From Lyngbya confervoides BDU141951 (GTDB taxonomy: Bacteria; Cyanobacteriota; Cyanobacteriia; Thermosynechococcales; Thermosynechococcaceae), in the NCBI RefSeq assembly GCF_000817775.3, contig NZ_JTHE03000109.1, positions 1 to 64,000 on the forward strand: 64,000 nt of DNA. Reading direction: 5' to 3'. This document shows positions 1-11,500 of this stretch, piece after piece (position 1 is the stretch's first letter; each line of letters starts with the position of its first letter). A program made the position numbers and the translations under genes. A model generated the notes under the pieces. That model had not been told where the DNA came from, made no database searches, and worked only from the letters and a program-made list of their open reading frames with translations.

Positions 1-364
1 CTCGAGGCTAGTGAGAAAAACGCTCTCGTTCTCTAAGAAGCTGGAGAACCATATTGGCGCTATCTGGTACTTCATCCATCATTACAATGCATCCTTACAG
101 GCGCTATCTGGTACTTCATCCATCATTACAATGCATCCTTACAGGTTTAGGACTACCAACTTCAAGACCTTCCCTGGATGAAAGCTCTCAATCTTTTTTC
201 TTGGGTATCTGGGCTCACTTCTCTCACATCCTCAAGGCTAGGTACCCCTTTGCGTTCTGCGTGGGAGCGGGAGGATAAATCTGGGATTGTGATTGTCTTT
301 AAATTCAATAAAGGGTTAGGATGACTCATCTTGCCAACAATTTTATCAAAAGCTATCCCTTGGT
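1..364. other. Upstream spacer of the ABC transporter
   Basis: No convincing gene is visible in this left-edge stretch. It holds a 44-bp tandem duplication (annotated separately). Short open frames exist on both strands, but none resembles a known family and none has a clear ribosome binding site. The segment is AT-rich and presumably contains the promoter of the transporter that starts at 365. I could not single out a convincing -35/-10 pair. Confidence 0.5.
57..144. repeat. 44-bp perfect tandem duplication
   Basis: The unit starting GCGCTATCTGGTACTTCATC occurs at 57-100 and again at 101-144 with no mismatch. The base before each copy is G and the base after each copy is G, so the duplicated tract can be read as 45 bp with one shared base. 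The two copies are identical, which suggests a recent slippage or unequal-exchange event. The unit length is not a multiple of three, so it would shift any reading frame crossing it. Confidence 0.97.
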
Positions 365-2476
365 ATGACCAATCCCAAAGCAAATCTCTCAGAGATCTCT
401 CTTGCTTCCTGGAACTATCCTCCTTTCCTCCTGGATGCCCAAGGATTAACTCAAACAGTTGGCCGGGGTCAGATATTGCTGAATAATATCTCACTGACTA
501 TTCAGTCAGAAGAGTTTGTGGGTATTGTCGGTGTGAGTGGTGCAGGAAAAACGACTCTTCTCAATGCACTTAGTGGATATCGTCCAGCCAAGCAAGGCAA
601 GGTCTATGTAAATGGCCAGGATTTATACAAGAATTTTAGTACGTTTCGCGCCGAGCTTGGATATGTTCCGCAAGATGACATCATTCATCAAGATCTGACG
701 GTCTACCAGGCCTTTGATTTCTCAGCCCAGCTGAGGCTATCTCCCAGTTTATCTGGTAGAGAAAGAACAAGACAAATTCAGTCGGTCTTAGCTGATCTCG
801 AACTGACTCATCGTCAACATACCCTGGTTAGAAAATTGAGTGGGGGTCAGCGTAAACGGGTATCTATTGGGGTGGAGCTGTTAACTAAACCTCGATTGTT
901 CTTTTTAGATGAAGCGACTTCCGGACTTGATCCAGGCACTGAGTATCAACTGATGCTGTTGCTCCGGCGACTTGCAGATGAGGGACGGATCGTCCTGCTG
1001 AACACCCATACTACAAAAAACATCAAGCTTTGTGACAAAGTGGCTTTTCTGGCAAAGGGAGGGAGACTGGTATATTTTGGCCCGCCTGCAGACGCCTTAG
1101 AGCATTTCTCGGTTGATCATTTTGATGAAATCTATATCAGAATTGATGAAGAACTTGCGGCTCGAAATTGGCAAAAACAATATTTTCAGTCATCGGCCTA
1201 TCAGAAATATGTTGTTGAGCCCCAAAAAAATGTTCAAAATTTGTCCTTGAATTCTACAATTTCTACTAGGAAAAAAACAGGATTTATTCCTAAGATAAAG
1301 AGTAACCAGTTAGGAGTCTGGCTTCGTCAATTAGCCATCTTGTCCCATCGCAACCTGACTTTATTACTTCAAGATCACTCTAGTTTAATTCTCACAATTT
1401 TGGTTGCACCTATGCTTGGTGGGCTAGATTTGTTAATGGTGAGGCGCAATATCTTTGATCCCTGGAAAGGTGACTCTGGACAATCACTGACGTTAATGTT
1501 TATTGCTTGTCTAATTGCCGTATTGACTGGCAGTTTGGCTACCATGCGCGAAATTGTAAAAGAGAGTGAAATCTATCGCCGTGAACGCATGATTGGCCTT
1601 TATATTATTCCATATATCCTTTCTAAGATCTGGCTTTGTATTGTAATTGCTGTCTATCAATCTGCGATATTTTGGGTCACCAAAATTTATCTTGTAGAAT
1701 TGCCAAACAATGGTGTCGATGTCCAAGCATTGGCTTTATACTTTACGCTATTTCTATCAACTTTAGGGGGGATGATCATGGGATTGCTAATCTCGTCGCT
1801 CTCTGCCTCCCAAAATGCTGCACCATTACTAACGATTTTATTTCTAGTACCTCAAATTACTTTTGCTGGAGCAATTTTTCCCTTAACAGCCTTTGGTCCC
1901 CCAGGTCTTTGGATTAGCCGACTGACACTGACGCGCTGGAGCTATGAGTCGATGGTGACCTTGTCTGGCCTAGGCCAAAATGTGGCAAATGATCCATGCT
2001 GGCAACGCCCTGAGGAAGAACGACAATCTTGGAGTGAATCGGAAAAGGAGTCTTGTCAATGTTTAGGACCTCATCTATTTGAACGCTGCACATTTCCAGG
2101 GTTGCACAAAGAGTTTGACCCTGCTGTTGACCGACCTGAACCCATTAAACCTAATGATCTCGCAGAACCTCCTCAGACCCCCGACTCTTTCTTTGGACCT
2201 GAAGCTGAAACATTCCGAGATGACTTGGAGGTCTATCGCAAGAACGTTAAAATTTACAAGCAAGAAATGGAGCAGTGGCGACAGGAATTATCATCTTGGC
2301 AAGAACAGCGAGGTAAAGCCTTAGCTGCGGGAGAAGCCTTAATCACGCGAGTGCATCGGACTCAGGGCCAGAGTTTTGGGGTAGACGTCAGAAAGCACTG
2401 GGGACGTTTGGCAGCTTTAATTAGTGGAATGCTAGGACTTTTAGTGTTCGTTCAAAGACAGAAAGACATTCTGTAG
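365..2476 (+). CDS. ABCG-type ABC transporter, fused ATPase and permease
   Basis: This is a membrane exporter half-molecule with the ATPase first and the ABC-2 type permease second. The Walker A motif GVSGAGKTT lies near residues 56-64, the signature LSGGQRKR near 158, and Walker B FFLDEATSGLDPG near 180-190. Hydrophobic segments follow from about residue 335 to 530, with a last one near the C-terminus. Between them is a long charged stretch (about residues 545-670) rich in Glu, Gln and Pro, probably an extra-membrane loop. An FHA domain, seen in some cyanobacterial relatives, is absent. The ATG at 365 has no clear Shine-Dalgarno, but no upstream in-frame alternative looks better. It converges on the FAAL-PKS gene, with about 110 bp between stops, so it may export that cluster's lipid product. 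That link is inferred from position only. The protein probably dimerises. Confidence 0.85.
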   Translation: MTNPKANLSEISLASWNYPPFLLDAQGLTQTVGRGQILLNNISLTIQSEEFVGIVGVSGAGKTTLLNALSGYRPAKQGKVYVNGQDLYKNFSTFRAELGYVPQDDIIHQDLTVYQAFDFSAQLRLSPSLSGRERTRQIQSVLADLELTHRQHTLVRKLSGGQRKRVSIGVELLTKPRLFFLDEATSGLDPGTEYQLMLLLRRLADEGRIVLLNTHTTKNIKLCDKVAFLAKGGRLVYFGPPADALEHFSVDHFDEIYIRIDEELAARNWQKQYFQSSAYQKYVVEPQKNVQNLSLNSTISTRKKTGFIPKIKSNQLGVWLRQLAILSHRNLTLLLQDHSSLILTILVAPMLGGLDLLMVRRNIFDPWKGDSGQSLTLMFIACLIAVLTGSLATMREIVKESEIYRRERMIGLYIIPYILSKIWLCIVIAVYQSAIFWVTKIYLVELPNNGVDVQALALYFTLFLSTLGGMIMGLLISSLSASQNAAPLLTILFLVPQITFAGAIFPLTAFGPPGLWISRLTLTRWSYESMVTLSGLGQNVANDPCWQRPEEERQSWSESEKESCQCLGPHLFERCTFPGLHKEFDPAVDRPEPIKPNDLAEPPQTPDSFFGPEAETFRDDLEVYRKNVKIYKQEMEQWRQELSSWQEQRGKALAAGEALITRVHRTQGQSFGVDVRKHWGRLAALISGMLGLLVFVQRQKDIL

Positions 2477-2587
2477 ATGGCGGGAGCATGTTAACCTTGC
2501 CCTATGAATCTATGAAGTGCCTCCGATGCGGAAATCTTGAGCACTAGAAGCTTGAGTATCTTCACTCCTGATCTAGAGAGTGTCCTG

Positions 2588-5500
2588 CTATATTTGCTGA
2601 TCATTGTTCTGTGGATCAAACTCAAGTTCAGGAACCTGTTCAATCAGATAGTCTATTAATTCATATAATGTTGGGTGCTCAAATAAAAAGCTAGCCGGAA
2701 TCGATTCGCCGATATTTTCTTCTAACTGATTTGACAGTTCCACCGCCATGAGTGAGTCAACACCCAGATCAGACAGTGTTTCATCGAGTGGCACTTCCTC
2801 TGGGGTGTTAAATCCTAACACTTCTGCTACTTCGGTGCGAATCTGCAAAGTAAGGAAATTGCGGCGATCGCAGCTGGGTAGTTGACGTAACTGTTCCAAC
2901 CACTGAACCCGGGTATCTGATTGTGCAGATGCTGGGGATTGAAAGGCAGAAAGTAGTGGTAACTCAATTCCTTTAGGTAATTGATTCATGAATTTCAGCC
3001 AATCAATCTGCAGAACCCCGACTTGAGGACGATCGCTGCCTAAGAGCTCCCCTAGGGCCTGTATTCCCTTTTGGGGCGAAATGGGGTAAATGCCCCGTGA
3101 CTCCAATCGGGCCTTTTGCTGCGGGCTCAATTCGGCAGCCATCCCAACCTCAGCCCAGGCTCCCCAATTGATACTGAGTCCCGGTAACCCTTTCTGGTGC
3201 CGATATTGTACCAACGAATCCATAAAGGTGTTGGCGGCGGCATAACTTCCTTGCCCCGGTGAACCGATCAAGGAAGCCATTGAAGAAAATAAGACAAAAT
3301 AGTCAAGGGACAGCGATTTCGTTAATTGATGCAAATTCCAACTTCCGGCCACCTTCGGAGCCATCACCTGGGTAAAGCGTTTCCACGACAGTTGGGCTAA
3401 CAACCCATCGTCTAGCACACCTGCGGCATGGAAGACACCAGTCAGAGGGGGGAGGGTCGCTGCAATCGTCTTAAATATTGGGGCTGCCTCCGCCCAGCAA
3501 GAGATATCACCCAACTGCACGGACACCTTTGCACCATTGGTTTCTAGTTGCTCAATCCTGGCTAGGGCCTGATCGGATGGGGAACGCCGGCCCATTAGAA
3601 TTAACTGTTTTGCCCCCTGATGGACGAGCCACTGGGCCACTTGCAGTCCTAATGCACCAAGCCCCCCAGTAATTAAATAACTGCCAGCCGGGTTGATCGA
3701 AAGTCCGCTCAGCTCTGCTTGTTGAGATGGGCTGGGGAACGTCAACACCACTTTGCCAATATGTCTGGCCTGTTGCATGTAGCGAAAGGCGCGAATGCCT
3801 TGCTGAATTGGAAACTGCTTGAATGGTAGTGGTTTGAGGGTTTTAGCTTCAAAATGATCCTGTAGTTTCTGCAATAATTCGCAAATTAACCATGGGTCCG
3901 CCTTGGTCTCATCCCCTAAATCAAACGGAAAATACTGTGCCCCTGGATATTGCTGATGGACTTTTGTCCTGTCCCAAATCCCAATTTTACCGAGCTCTAC
4001 AAATCGCCCATTGGGGGCTAGGGCCTCAAAGCTCTTACCGATGTAATCGCCATTGAAGCTGTTAAGGACGACATCAACGCCTTTCCCGTGAGTTGATTGG
4101 ATGACCTCATCGGCGAATAAGAGGGATCGAGAATTCATCACATGGGTGACCCCCTGCCCTTGTAACACAGACCACTTTCCAGGACTCGCAGTCGCATAAA
4201 CCTCGGCCCCAATCCATTGGGCAATTTGGACGGCGGCTTGACCCACGCCACCTGCAGCAGCGTGAATCAAAACTCTTTCGCCGGGTTGGAGTTTTGCGAG
4301 GTGAACTAACCCGTAGTAGGCGGTTAAAAAGGCTAAGGGTAGGGTCGCAGCTTGGGCAAAGCTTAAGTGTTTCGGTTTGGCGATCGCAAACTCAACCCGA
4401 GTTGTAACGTAGCAACTCACACCATCCATCAGCATTGTTGCCATCACTTCATCGCCAACTTTGAATTGGGTCACCTCCTCACCTGTTGCAACTACAGTTC
4501 CGGCACATTCAAACCCAAAGGTTAGTTGGTTAGCGCTTGTAATGCCTAAATGCTCAGCATAGTAGTCTTTGAGCAGTCCAAGTGCATTCAGTACATCTCT
4601 GAAATTCAGGCCGGCGGCCTCGACTCGAATCTCGATTTCATGCGCTCCAGGATTTCGACGGGAGATTGGCTGGAGCGTTAAGTTATCAATCAGGCCGTAT
4701 TCTTTGAGCTTGAGTTGGAAGGCATCTTCTAGCGGCAGAGCTAGGCGTGGGGTTTTGCTTAGGGTTTTTACAGGCGCAATGCGGGCAACCCATCGGCCCC
4801 CACGACGATAGGCAATTTGACTTTCAACATCAGGGGAAATCAGCTCTTGAAGCAGTTGTTGTAATCCAACCTTCTCCAGATCCGCATTGCTGATTTCTGC
4901 AGTGTTCAGGTCAATAGAAGGATCTAAATCAAGGGTACGACAACTAAATTCAGGATATTCGAGCGCGATAACACGTCCTAACCCCCATAACGGTGACTGG
5001 TGAACCTGGATGGTTGTTCCGTCTCCTGCCAGGATTTGTGCGCCCTGGGTCACCAGCCATAAATCAAGGGAGGTCCTGGTGTAAACTTGAGTTAAGGCTT
5101 GAACCAAGTACAGGACGCTTTCACATTTGAGGGATTGAATGCGATCTAGGGAAGCGGAGGGCGTTGAGGTGTCTGGGTTAAGACTCCAAAGATGAATGAC
5201 CCCACGCAGAGATACATCCTGATCCAGAAGACTCCTGAACAGGGCTTGAAAATGCTCCGGTTCAGACGGATTTAATTGATAATGTTGCGGATCGATCCGT
5301 TGATAGTTATTGCCGGGAGTCACGAAAAGATAACCTAACTCAGAGGAGGCTGACTCTGCTGGATCGAGGTTTGCAGGGGCGAGAACTCCAGGAGGTAGAT
5401 CTACAGGGGCCTGCGCTTCGGGAGGCTGTAGATGCGGGGGGAGGTGAAATGTGTGCTGCCGGAGTCCCTCCGCAATCTTGTGCCCAATGGGGGGAACTGT

Positions 5501-8500
5501 GAAGATCAACCATGCTCCAGTGGGTGAAGGGGTTGAGGCGAAGGCAGTGTCTCGCTCAGCGGTTATCAGCGCTTTTTGTTCCCAGATCGGTTCATAAAAT
5601 TCGGGCGTTCTCTCGGGTTCCAGATACCGCATTAACACCTGACGATTGGTTCGGGCTAAGGTTAAGCCTTCCACATGGGCAATAAGCTTCCCAGATTCAT
5701 CAAATAGCTGGACCTCACCCATAAGATTACGTTTTTCAGGACCGAGGCCAACGGAGTTTGTGGGGGCATCGTTCAGACCAGACCCATCTAGAATTTCCCC
5801 TTTTGCCCAGAGCTGACTGGGAACAGGGTGATAAACTCGTAGGCGCTGGACACCGGCAGGTAAATAGATCCCCTGATCTTGACTTTGCCCAATCACCGCC
5901 GCCAAAATTTGGAAACTGGCATCCAAAAGAACCGGGTGTAACTGATAGGTATTGATGCTTTGAGCAAGGAATTCATTCAACTCGATTTCCCCTAACGCAC
6001 GCTCCGGAGACGCCCACAGTCTTTTGACCCCCTGAAAGGCCTGACCATACTCCAACCCCCATTGATTCAGAGATTGATAGAAATCGGTCACAGAAATTTG
6101 CTTTGGTAAGGTCGCCTGATCAGTCTCTCGATCAAAGGTAAGGTGTGCAGGCTCAGCCTGAGTTGCGCCCCCAACCCTCTCTACCGTTCCCTGAGCATGA
6201 GCAATCCAGGTGGGTTCCTGGGCTGCTCCACCATCTGTCTCAGTATTGTCTTCAGACTGTAAACTAAAAATCTCAAAATGATAGGAATCTTGCTCAAGGG
6301 GGGTCAGAATCGTTTGCACAGTTAGCCCTTGAGTCTCCGGTAAAATCAAACCGCGTTGAAATTTCAGGTTGGTCAACTGCAGCGTGTGCTGATTGGGTTG
6401 ATTGGAGGCAATTCCCGCTGCTAATGCCATTTCACAGTAGGCGCTTGCAGGAAGAATGACATGTCCAAAAACCCGATGGTCACTTAAAAAACTGGGAACG
6501 TTCGGACTGAGATTGCTCTGAAATTGGATTTGTCGAATCGCTGAGTGAAAACGTTGACCTAGCAGGGGGTGGACGGCTGAACGGGCTGCTCGTGCTTCAC
6601 TACCGGAGGCTGGAAATAGCTCAACATTTGGGACCGTGGGGTGTGCTTCGATCCAATATCGTTGCCGCTGGAATGGATATGTGGGCAGACTCACTTTTTG
6701 GTGGGATTTTATTTGAGTATGGCCGATTGGATCCGAACCAGTTTGATCTGAACTCGTTGCATAAACCGCGTTCCAGTTAACAGCAATACCATTCACATGG
6801 AGATGACCTAAGCTCTGCAGAACCTGATGTAAATCGAAAATGTCCGGGCGGAGACTTGGTAACCACGCGCCAGGTGCCTTAGCTAAACATTGACGTCCCA
6901 TGCCGAGCATCAATGGCTTGGGACCTACCTCTAGGTAAATCGGGGGAGCTGACTGTTTAGATGCGATCGCTCCTATTACTTGCATCCCCTCTAAGAAGCG
7001 AACCGGAGCCTTTAGATGTTGAATCCAATAATCTGCCTTAGCAATATCCTGATCCACCTGTGTGCCCGTTAAACAGGATACGAAGGGAATTTCGGGAAGA
7101 GCGTAGGAAACCGTTTCTGCGATTTGTGCAAAGGGTTTAACCATTGGATCCATCAAAGCGGAATGGAACGCATGGGACACATTGAGCCGCTTGTGTTTGA
7201 TCGCTTGTGTACTCAAGTTTGCGGCAATGTTCTGAATGACCGTTTCCACGCCGGAAATCACAACACTGGTCGGTCCATTAATTGCTGCGATCTCAACCTC
7301 AGATTTATAGGGCTCAATCCAGTTCTGCACAGTTTCCAGCGGCGCTAAAATCGCGAGCATGGCTCCTCCGGCTGGCAGGGCCTGCATCAATTGCCCCCGA
7401 TTGACAATGAGCCTAAGGCCATCTTCCAAACTCATAACGCCTGCAATACAGGCTGCTGCATACTCTCCAACGCTATGGCCCAGGACAAAATCGGGCTGAA
7501 TGCCCCAAGCTTGCCACAGTTTGGCCAGCGCATACTCTATTGCAAAGAGCGCAGGTTGCGTATACCCGGTTTGATCCAGAAGGGATTGAGGAGGAGAATG
7601 CACACCTGAAGCCTCCTGAGGATCTAAGTCCTGGTTATTTACCGGATCATTCGAGTGAGGATATAAAACCGATAACAGCGGTTGATCCAAATAAGACCGC
7701 AAAATTTGGTCACACTTATCTAATTCTGCTCGGAATACAGGTTGCGTTTCGTAGAGCTGACGCCCCATGTCAATATACTGGGATCCTTGTCCAGTAAATA
7801 GAAAAACAATGGCGGGGATATTGGATTTATCCACATACCCAGAGATGACATCGGGGGTCTTTTTCCCGGAGATAAACCCTTCTAGTTGTTGTTGTAGCTG
7901 CCCAAGAGACGCACTGGTGACCGCTAAGCGCCAATTGTAATGCGATCGCCCCATATTGGCTGTGAAGCAGATATTTGCAAGGGAGTAATGAGATCCATTT
8001 TTTGAGACATGACCGTTTGAGGCATGGTCATTTAAGGATTCACCTTTCCTGCATAAATCCTCGAGCAGATCGCCATATTGGCTCACTAAGGTCTGTAATG
8101 CTAACTCTGATTTCGCTGATAGAGTTAATATCTGGGGTAACGGATCAGACTCTGCCAGTTGATCGGGTGGAAGATGTTTGGCGGCGGGCTCCACCAGAAC
8201 CGTCTCCCTTTGGGGGGGCTCTGTCACAATCACATGGGCATTCGTTCCCCCAAAACCAAAGGAACTGACTCCAGCGATGCGGGGACGTTCTCCTTGCGGC
8301 CAAGCCTGACCTGTGGTTGGAATCTTTAAAGGGGTTCCTTCCAACTGGATGTAAGGATTAATCTCTTTTAAATGCAAATGGGGCGGAATTTCTTCGTGTT
8401 GTAGCGCTAGGAGAACTTTAATCAAGCCTGCAATCCCAGCAGCTGGTTCAAGGTGACCTATATTAGTTTTTACAGACCCCAACCAGCAGGAATGCTGGTT

Positions 8501-11500
8501 ATCTCGAGGAGCTAGAAAAATGGATTTAAGTGCATTGACTTCAATCGGATCCCCTAAGGATGTTCCAGTACCGTGGGCTTCAATATAGTCAACTTGGTCA
8601 GCCTCAAACCCAGAATTGGCAAGCGCCTGACGAATGACAGCCTGTTGAGCCAGACTATTAGGCGCCGTTAAACCATTGCTGCGGCCATCTTGGTTCATGG
8701 CCGAACCTTTAATTAAAGCAATAATAGAATCGCCATTCTGCTGGGCATCGGAAAGCCGTTTTAAGGCAATGACCCCACATCCCTCACTGCGGACATAGCC
8801 ATCCGCACTGGCATCAAAGGTTTTACAACGGCCGTCTGAGGCCATCATCTGGGCCTCAGAAAAGGTCAATGTCAGCTGAGGATTGAGAATTAAATTGACG
8901 CCTCCTGCGAGGGCAAGATCGCACTCCCCAGCATTGAGACTTTGGCAAGCTTGGTGGATTGCCACCAGGGAAGAGGAACAGGCAGTATCAACGACTAAGC
9001 TTGGACCATGCCAATCCAGGAGGTAGGAAAGACGATTGGCCGCAATACTAAATGCATTGCCTGTGCCGTAGTATATCTCCTTTGAAAGCTGAATTCCCTG
9101 TAATCGGGAATAATCCCCATTACTCATGCCTAAAAAGATGCCAGACTGACTGCCTGCTAATTGTTCCGGTACCAGTCCCGCATATTCCAAGGTTTCCCAG
9201 CACACCTCTAGCAGCAGGCGCTGTTGTGGATCCATCGCACTAGCTTCCCGTGGTGAAATGCCGAAGAACTTTGGATCAAATTGATCGATATCCTCGATGA
9301 ACCCACCCCAACGCGCAGGTAATTCAATATCAGAGAAGGGATCAACATTATCCACATTCCACCGAGATGCGGGAACTTCGATAATTGCATCATTGCCATT
9401 CTTAAGTAAGTCCCAAAAGGCCTTTAAGGTCGGAGCACCAGGGAATCGTCCCCCCATGCCGATGACTGCGATCGCCTCATGGTCCCCTCGACGGTGCTGA
9501 GGAAATTGCACCGCTAGGTTGGGCTCTTCATCCAACGCTAACTTACGGGCCAAGCCATCGATTGTTGGATAATCATATATAATCGTGGGCGACACGGCCA
9601 TCCCCAGCCATGCCTCTAAATCTGCAGACATGGTCACAACTTGTATCGAGTCCAACCCATAACTCGCTAAGGGTTGGTCAGGATCAATCTGATCAACCGA
9701 AAGTTGCATACGTTGGGCGATCTGATTAACTAACCAGTCCTTCAAGACCTGAACCTTTTCGACGCCATCAAGTTTAGATGAGGGTTTGGCAAACCCAGGA
9801 TTATTTTTTTGACCTTCTAAATTGAGTTCCCACTTTGCAACTGATGTAAAACTTTCTTCTAAAAAATTGCAACGGCTCTGTCGTCGCATTACTTTCCCGC
9901 TAGTCGTTTTAGGTAGACTTCCAGGTGTGAGTAATTCGATGGCATAGATTTGTAACTCGTGGGCTTCAGAAATTGCTCGTCGAATGGCCAAGATCACTTC
10001 GTCTGCTTTGACAGAATCGCTACTCAACTCACGAAGATGCGATCGCTTGACCTCTTGGACTAGGACTAATTGTTCTGAATTATTTACCTCAATGGAAAAC
10101 GCAGCTCCAGAATTTTTCTGGAGTGCGGGATGACAAGTCTCAGCTGTTAATTCAATATCTTGAGGATAATGATTCTGACCTCGGATAATTACAACATCTT
10201 TGAGTCTACCCGTTACAAATAATTCACCCAGATCACTGACACCAGAGAACTGCTCTGCTTCACTGTCATGCCAGAAAAAACCCAGATCTCCGGTTCGTAA
10301 ATATGGACCGTCTTCTGAATCTGCCAGATATGCGTGAAAAGTGTTTTTTGTGATTTCTGACTTTTGCCAGTAACCCTGGGCGACACTAGCTCCCGAAACC
10401 CATATCTCCCCAATTGTTTCGGGGTCACAACGCGTTAGTGTTTCTGGATCAACAATGAGCACCTGGTGATCGAGCCAGGGATGTCCACATCCAACCAACA
10501 GTTTACTATCTTGAGGATTGGAACTTGGAACCACACGGTTTTGAGTTAACTCTTTGGCATCGAACCGACGCATGATGCTTGGAGTTGCCCGTTGTCCCCC
10601 TGTGACCAAGAGCGTGGTTTCTGCCATCCCATAGCAAGCATATAAAGCATTTCGCTTGAATCCGTAGGGCGCAAAGGTTTCAGAGAATTGATCTAGGGTT
10701 TCGCCCCGGATGGGTTCTGCGCCATTAAAGGCCAATTGCCACTGGCTTAGGTCAATTCCCTCCATCTGGTTGGGTTTGCATGTTTGAATACATAGATCGT
10801 AGGCAAAATTAGGCCCACCGCTGATATCTGCGTGGTAATCAGAAATTGCTCTCAACCACCGGGCAGGTTTTTGCAAAAAAGAGACAGGAGCCATGAATAT
10901 CATGGACCCACCTGCAAAAAGGGGCTCTAATACTCCGCCAATCAGACCCATATCATGATGGAATGGCAACCAAGAAACACCAATTTGCTCTCGCGAACCA
11001 TCAAAGCAGGTATAAATAGTCTTACAATTTTGGACTAAATTGCCATGGGAAACCATGACCCCTTTTGGGGTTCCTGTGGATCCAGATGTATATTGTAGAA
11101 GCGCAATCTTATCGGATGTCGGTGATGGTAACTGATGGCTTAGATCCTTCAAATCGTTGAAATGAATTTCAGTGGTAGCTAGCCATATCAATCGATCAGA
11201 AATGGGATCACTCTTCCCCCAACGCCTTACATCTGTGATAATTTTTTGGGTGCTAAGGGCCAGAACTGCCTGACAATCTGCTGCAATTGCTTGAAGACGC
11301 GATAAGCTCTGATTTTGACGCGGGGGGTAGGCTGGAACCGCAATTAACCCTGCATAAAGACAGGCGAAGAATCCAATGGTAAAATCTAGTCCCGCAGGAT
11401 ATAAGAGCAGAGCGCGATCGCCCGGTGAAGCGTATTTCTGAAGTTCCTGTGCGACTCTCCTAGCTCTAACATGAAGATCTTGAAAGGTCAGATGAGACTC

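Noticed and set aside
162-494. 110-codon minus-strand frame across the ABC transporter start
   Set aside because: It overlaps the N-terminal coding region of a well-supported gene and has no family resemblance.
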